Below, piece by piece: positions 6,317-9,361 of a stretch of DNA of 9,361 nucleotides (positions within the stretch are counted from its first letter, which is position 1; the number at the start of each line of letters is the position of its first letter). The stretch lies in assembly GCA_964409225.1 (NCBI GenBank), contig CAYPCM010000026.1, positions 1 through 9,361 of the forward strand, read 5' to 3'. This DNA is from JACPXH01 sp964409225. GTDB taxonomy: Bacteria > Patescibacteriota > Minisyncoccia > JACPXH01. The position numbers and the translations under genes are program-made. Under the pieces are notes generated by a model, which saw nothing but the letters and a program-made list of their open reading frames with translations, had not been told where the DNA came from and did no database searches.

Positions 6317-7216
6317 TTAGATGTTAAGGCCGCGCAATGCCTGAACTCGTTCCTCGATGGGCGGGTGGGTCATGAATAACTTCACGAACCACTGCGTCTT
6401 GCCGTGACGGTTTTTGAAAGGATCGTCAATGAACAGATGCGCGGTTTGCACGTGCGCCGTCTCCAGCGGGTCGGGGTCGGTAGAAATTTTAATGAGGGCG
6501 TTGGCGAGCGCTTCAGGATTGCGCGTGAGCAAAGCACCCGATGCGTCCGCGAGGAATTCGCGCTTTCGGGAAATGGCGAGACGCAAAAGTGTAGCCGCAA
6601 TCGGCGCCAGAATCGCCGCAACAACAGCCAAGACCATAAGGGCGTTGCCGCCTTCACGGCTTTCGCGTCGGCCACCACCCCAAAAACTTATGCGGATGAA
6701 AAAATCCGCTAGAATCGCGATAAAACCAGCAAGAATAACAGCCACAGTCGCAACCAGCATGTCGCGGTTGCCGATATGCGCGAGTTCATGCGCCAGCACG
6801 CCTTCGAGTTCTGGTCGGTTCAAACGCTCAAGCAATCCCCGCGTCACCGCCACCACCGCGTGTTCAGGGTTGCGGCCAGTAGCGAAAGCATTCGAAGCCG
6901 CGCTTTCTATTATATATAGCTTCGGCATGGGCAACCCCGCGGCGATCGTAAGATTTTCCACAATCCGAAAAAGCTCCTCGTGATCTTCGCGCTTAACCTC
7001 GCGGGCGCGCGAGAGCGCAAGCACTATTTTGTCCGCAAACCAGTACGAAAGCAGGTTCATCACGAGCGAAAACCCTACCGCGATGTAAAGGATAATCGGC
7101 TCTCCCAACGCCTGACCGAAGATGAATCCTATGGCGATGACAAACACCAGGAACGCCGCCATGAGCGCCCAGGTCTTGGCGATGTTCGAATCGATGTGGG
7201 TATAGAGGGTAGCCAC
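6317..7216 (-). CDS. htpX: HtpX-family membrane zinc metalloprotease (M48B)
   Basis: A 299-residue protein of usual HtpX length. HtpX is an inner-membrane endopeptidase that degrades misfolded membrane proteins, with its active site on the cytoplasmic side. Two membrane helices lie at about 15-34 and 38-60. The zinc motif H143-E144-L-A-H147 has E144 as the catalytic base, and the third ligand is E220 in R-K-R-E-F-L-A-D. Further membrane segments lie at about 155-175 and 191-213. The family motifs R-D-M-L, N-A-F-A-T-G and the C-terminal T-H-P-P-I-E-E-R-V-Q-A-L are all present, so the enzyme looks intact. The start is a GTG (7214-7216), four bases after the lemA stop codon, without its own ribosome binding site, so translation is probably coupled to lemA. 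The lemA-htpX pairing is frequent across bacteria and supports both calls. Confidence 0.95.
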   Translation of the reverse strand: MATLYTHIDSNIAKTWALMAAFLVFVIAIGFIFGQALGEPIILYIAVGFSLVMNLLSYWFADKIVLALSRAREVKREDHEELFRIVENLTIAAGLPMPKLYIIESAASNAFATGRNPEHAVVAVTRGLLERLNRPELEGVLAHELAHIGNRDMLVATVAVILAGFIAILADFFIRISFWGGGRRESREGGNALMVLAVVAAILAPIAATLLRLAISRKREFLADASGALLTRNPEALANALIKISTDPDPLETAHVQTAHLFIDDPFKNRHGKTQWFVKLFMTHPPIEERVQALRGLNI

Positions 7217-7220
7217 GCGA

Positions 7221-7781
7221 TCAAAATTTTATCGCGACGGGCTCGCGCTCTTCGGCCTTGCCCTCTTCGATCTCAAAGAATTCGCGCTTCGTAAAGCTGA
7301 ACAGGGTCGCGACGATACTTGAGGGGAAAACATCGATCGCAATGTTGTAGTCCCGCACGACGCCGTTATAGAAGCGCCGCGAGGCCTGAATTTTGTCTTC
7401 GGTGTCTGCGAGATCCTGTTGAAGGCGCGTGAAGTTTTCTGCCGCGCGCAATTGCGGGTACGCCTCGGCCACCGCAAACAAGCTCTTTAGCGCTCCGGCC
7501 AGCATGCCTTCGGCCGCGGCCTTTTGCTGCGGACTTTGCGCCCCCATGGCCGCGGCCCGCGCCGACGTAACCCGCTCAAAAACCCCTGATTCGTGCGCCG
7601 CGTAGCCCTTTACGGTTTCGACGAGATTTGGGATAAGGTCGTACCGGCGCTTCAACTGCACGTCAATATCAGCCCAACCCTCGTCCACCCGCGTCCGGCG
7701 CCGAACTAAACTGTTATAGGCCAAAATGAGCCAAATTACGACGACCGCAAGTAGAGTGAGAATAATGGTGAGGTAGTTCAT
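7221..7781 (-). CDS. lemA: LemA family membrane protein
   Basis: A 186-residue protein with one N-terminal membrane helix (residues 4-22) and a long helical domain. Family blocks are clear: Y22-N-S-L-V-R-R-R-T-R-V-D-E-G-W-A-D-I-D at 22-40, then L-K-R-R-Y-D-L-I-P-N-L-V-E-T-V-K-G-Y at 43-60, and R-R-F-Y-N-G-V-V-R-D-Y-N near 135-146 followed by F-P-S-S-I-V-A. LemA proteins are membrane-anchored four-helix-bundle proteins of uncertain role that commonly sit beside HtpX or TPM-domain genes. The ATG at 7779-7781 is preceded by AGAGGA (7785-7790), one of the clearer ribosome binding sites in this window. A candidate sigma-70-type promoter lies at 7811-7839. It is the first gene of an apparent lemA-htpX operon that may extend into the pilin-like fusion gene 64 bases downstream. 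Confidence 0.95.
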   Translation of the reverse strand: MNYLTIILTLLAVVVIWLILAYNSLVRRRTRVDEGWADIDVQLKRRYDLIPNLVETVKGYAAHESGVFERVTSARAAAMGAQSPQQKAAAEGMLAGALKSLFAVAEAYPQLRAAENFTRLQQDLADTEDKIQASRRFYNGVVRDYNIAIDVFPSSIVATLFSFTKREFFEIEEGKAEEREPVAIKF

Positions 7782-7810
7782 GGTTCCTCTGTTAAAAATA
7801 CACCACTTTT

Positions 7811-7839
7811 ATGCTAGCACGGCCTACCCGATTTGAAAA
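7811..7839 (-). promoter_or_regulatory. Candidate lemA promoter
   Basis: On the minus strand TTTTCA (7834-7839, four of six matches to a -35 box) is followed after 17 bases by an extended -10, TGC-TAGCAT (-10 at 7811-7816, four of six). Transcription would start near 7804, giving a leader of about 23 bases that contains the AGAGGA ribosome binding site. Spacing is good but the hexamer matches are modest. Confidence 0.4.
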
Positions 7840-7856
7840 ATAGGTTGAAAAATAGA
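7833..7856. repeat. 12-bp tandem duplication upstream of lemA
   Basis: TTGAAAAATAGG (7833-7844) is followed at once by TTGAAAAATAGA (7845-7856), 11 of 12 identical. The first copy supplies the candidate -35 of the lemA promoter, so the second copy may offer an alternative -35 or simply be a slippage product. Confidence 0.6.
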
Positions 7857-7859
7857 ACA

Positions 7860-7895
7860 TTCCTAATTATATCACGCTCGTGATATAATTAGGAA
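7860..7895. promoter_or_regulatory. Perfect palindrome with 17-bp arms upstream of lemA
   Basis: TTCCTAATTATATCACG (7860-7876) and its exact reverse complement (7879-7895) flank a two-base centre, CT. Each arm contains TGATATAAT, a perfect extended -10 sequence, so the element presents one on each strand. It sits about 20 bases upstream of the candidate lemA -35. Possible roles are an operator for a dimeric repressor or activator, or, as RNA, a long A+T-rich hairpin that ends the upstream transcript (a TTCTATTTTT stretch follows it on the minus strand). The symmetry is certain; the role is not. Confidence 0.7.
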
Positions 7896-7951
7896 ACTGC
7901 GAAAAGAAGAGAAAAGAAAAAGAAGAGTGGCGTAAGCATTCTGCAATTAAC

Positions 7952-7976
7952 TTCCGCGCAGCAAGCTGTCGCGGAA
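7952..7976. repeat. GC-rich hairpin in the lemA upstream region
   Basis: TTCCGCG (7952-7958) pairs perfectly with CGCGGAA (7970-7976); inside, CAGC pairs with GCTG leaving one bulged T. Neither side is followed by a convincing T-run, so a terminator is not well supported. Between this hairpin and the palindrome at 7860-7895 lies a purine-rich stretch (7899-7927) with no other visible structure. Confidence 0.5.
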
Positions 7977-7993
7977 TTATCAAAATCTTAGAC

Positions 7994-8058
7994 CTGACGT
8001 TACGAATGGGGGATTGCTTCGTCGATCCGATGGCCATCGGATCTCCTCGTAATGACAG
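7994..8058. repeat. Nested palindromic REP-like element after the surface-protein gene
   Basis: Outer arms CTGACGTTACGAA (7994-8006) and CTCGTAATGACAG (8046-8058) pair at 10 of 13 positions. The core is a perfect 20-bp palindrome, GATCCGATGG plus CCATCGGATC (8024-8043). Between them is GGGGGATTGCTTCGTCG. From memory, the combination CATTACGAGGAG ... CGACGAAGCAATC on the minus strand resembles dispersed intergenic palindromes of many bacterial genomes. It begins 14 bases after the upstream gene's stop codon, so as RNA it would also form a strong 3'-end hairpin. A separate 12-bp palindrome, AGTTTTAAAACT (8057-8068), abuts it. Confidence 0.65.
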
Positions 8059-8072
8059 TTTTAAAACTAGAA

Positions 8073-9361
8073 CTATCCAAAGGGTGATCCACTTCCCGGT
8101 GCAGGTGCGGAACTTGCCGGCTCTATGTTGAAACTGACAGCTCCACCGTCCAACGCCGGATCGTTCCCAAGCACCACCGAACCGGTGAAACGGTAACTGC
8201 CCGTCTGCGCCGACGAGGCGGCCTTAACCGGAATGGTAATGGTGTGATATTGCTTTCTTCCAGCCGGGTACTCGAGCCGAACGAAAACCACCTGCGTCCC
8301 CTCCGGTGGACGGGACACCTCGACCGCGCTTCGGTCAAGCGGCCGTCCGTCAAACTGCACTCCGGTTGCCTCTCCATACTCAAACCCGGCAGGCAAAGCA
8401 AGCTGATACGAAAAATCTCGAAGCGGGCCGCCGCGATCCAAACGTTGGAGAGTCGCGTACACCTGCAGCGTGTCGCCGACTTGTCCACTCAATGGCCACG
8501 TTGAGAGCGTGGGCGTGAACGTGACTTCGGTCGGCACCGCTTTAACTCGCACCGTCGTCTGGGTTCGGTTTACTCCGCGATCCCCGATCAGCACGGTGCC
8601 CGCGATCGTCTTCTCGCCCTCGGTCGCCGAGCCGACCGCGCGCACCCGAAAAGCAACGTGGGGACTTAGAACACCCGCGGGATATTCGGTGCGCACGGTC
8701 ACCGTCTGGCCACCGGATGGCATAGCGCCAATCTCTGCCGGCACGAGCTGCCACGGCTGGAAGGAAGTTACCAACCATGTGCCGCCGGCCTCGTGCGGCG
8801 CATACTCAAAACCAGCCGGCAATTCGAGCGTATAGGCGAAATCGCTGATCGCGCCGCCGCCGGCATCGGTACGATTGGGAGCTCCGTAGACGAAGAATGC
8901 GTCTTCCGGACCCACCTCGAATTCGGTGAATAGCATCGGCTGGAACCGGGGAGCCGCGACGATAGAAACGGTCGCCGTGGCCGTGCCGATTTCTTCAAGT
9001 CCGCTAAAGAAACGACTGGTAAACACCCCGTTTCCGCTTGGAAACGACAGATCTGGTCGCACGCGGAACTTGAAGGTATGCGTGGTACCCTCGCCGTCCG
9101 GATACGGCATCCGCACATTTACCGTCTGCCCTCCTGAAATGGTGCCGAAACCGGCGTTCACCGGAATCGACTCGTCGTCAAAATACGCGGTGGAATTGTA
9201 ACTGAAGCCGGAAGGAAACTCCAGCTGGAGCATGAAATCGCGCGCTTCACCTCCGGCATCGCTTCGCGTAAGCTTTATCGCCACCTCGAACTCTTCTCCC
9301 GAAGCAGCGGTCCTCGGCGCGACCAATTCACCCGAGAGTTCAAGCCGGGCCGGCGCCGGCA
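8073..9361 (-). CDS. Secreted/surface protein with tandem beta-sandwich-like repeats (5' end outside window)
   Basis: The frame is open to the window edge (428 residues visible, stop TAG at 8073-8075). A TTG at 9324-9326 could be called a start, but the codons before it (P-A-P-A-R-L-E-L-S-G-E) continue the first repeat, so the true start lies further upstream. Three repeats of about 135-140 residues are visible. Each has D-A-G-G or D-R-G-G ... D-F, then [FL]-P-[SA]-G-F-x-Y, then G-[GT]-Q-x-V-x-V-R-x-[EP]-Y-P, and a final strand rich in V and T. Repeats are joined by A-A-P or A-V-P. This resembles DUF11/CARDB-type immunoglobulin-like domains of surface proteins. The C-terminus is a short P/G/S-rich tail (P-A-P-G-S-G-S-P-F-G) with no membrane anchor or sorting signal. 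It is probably exported, with any signal peptide outside the window. Partner or ligand is unknown. Confidence 0.7.
   Translation of the reverse strand, partial: PAPARLELSGELVAPRTAASGEEFEVAIKLTRSDAGGEARDFMLQLEFPSGFSYNSTAYFDDESIPVNAGFGTISGGQTVNVRMPYPDGEGTTHTFKFRVRPDLSFPSGNGVFTSRFFSGLEEIGTATATVSIVAAPRFQPMLFTEFEVGPEDAFFVYGAPNRTDAGGGAISDFAYTLELPAGFEYAPHEAGGTWLVTSFQPWQLVPAEIGAMPSGGQTVTVRTEYPAGVLSPHVAFRVRAVGSATEGEKTIAGTVLIGDRGVNRTQTTVRVKAVPTEVTFTPTLSTWPLSGQVGDTLQVYATLQRLDRGGPLRDFSYQLALPAGFEYGEATGVQFDGRPLDRSAVEVSRPPEGTQVVFVRLEYPAGRKQYHTITIPVKAASSAQTGSYRFTGSVVLGNDPALDGGAVSFNIEPASSAPAPGSGSPFG

Noticed and set aside
6414..6983. 189-codon open frame on the plus strand
   Set aside because: It is antisense to the HtpX zinc-protease core, is alanine/serine/arginine-rich and lacks any recognisable domain.
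7899..7927. Purine-rich tract considered as a repeat array or structured element
   Set aside because: It shows no regular unit, no symmetry and no coding potential; it may just be low-complexity spacer.
7833..8058. Cluster of repeats considered as a CRISPR remnant
   Set aside because: The repeats differ from each other, have no regular spacing and no spacers, and no cas gene is present.
9324..9326. TTG as start codon of the surface-protein gene
   Set aside because: The same frame stays open to the window edge and the preceding residues fit the beginning of repeat 1, so this is an internal leucine codon.

Overview
This 9.4 kb window is a compact chromosomal segment in which every supportable gene lies on the minus strand, so transcription runs from high to low coordinates. 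The features point to a member of the Candidate Phyla Radiation (Patescibacteria, perhaps a Parcubacteria-type lineage). Two adjacent genes start with the short helical module (L-E-x-x-[IV]-R-D-A-R-A ... G-W ... A-L) that I associate with those genomes. One of them ends in a pilin-like domain of a type common there. The tRNA gene does not encode CCA, and several starts lack a clear Shine-Dalgarno sequence. This assignment is inference from memory of families, not from a search.

Region by region, in order of transcription. (1) 9361-8073: the 3' part of a gene for a secreted or surface protein made of at least three tandem beta-sandwich-like repeats of about 135-140 residues; its 5' end lies outside the window. 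(2) 8072-7782: a 291-base regulatory and repeat region. It holds a nested palindromic element (7994-8058), a GC-rich hairpin (7952-7976), a purine tract, a perfect inverted repeat with 17-bp arms (7860-7895), a 12-bp tandem duplication and a likely lemA promoter. (3) 7781-6317: lemA and htpX, four bases apart, a membrane protein plus membrane metalloprotease pair. (4) 6252-4495 and 4338-3268: two membrane-anchored proteins that share the N-terminal helical module. The first is an apparent fusion of a LolA/LppX-like region to a cysteine-rich pilin-like domain. The second is a multi-pass membrane protein. They are separated by a 120-bp cloverleaf-like palindromic element. (5) 3244-3158: tRNA-Ser(GGA). 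(6) 3115-2583: a RelB/DinJ-type antitoxin and RelE/YafQ-type toxin operon that starts directly at the 3' end of the tRNA, with its own promoter/operator and a candidate terminator. (7) 2495-537: a large multi-pass GT-C-type (GT39/PMT_2-like) glycosyltransferase. (8) 463-1: the N-terminal third or so of DNA primase DnaG with an intact zinc site, running off the window edge.

The functional theme of the central block is the cell envelope: surface repeat protein, LemA/HtpX quality control, a pilin-like fusion protein, a multi-pass membrane protein and a polyprenyl-sugar-type glycosyltransferase. The most unusual items are the LolA-like/pilin-like fusion protein, the perfect 17-bp-arm palindrome upstream of lemA, and the intergenic palindromic elements that share TTACGAA-type ends. 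I do not see a CRISPR array, transposase, rRNA or obvious phage gene.
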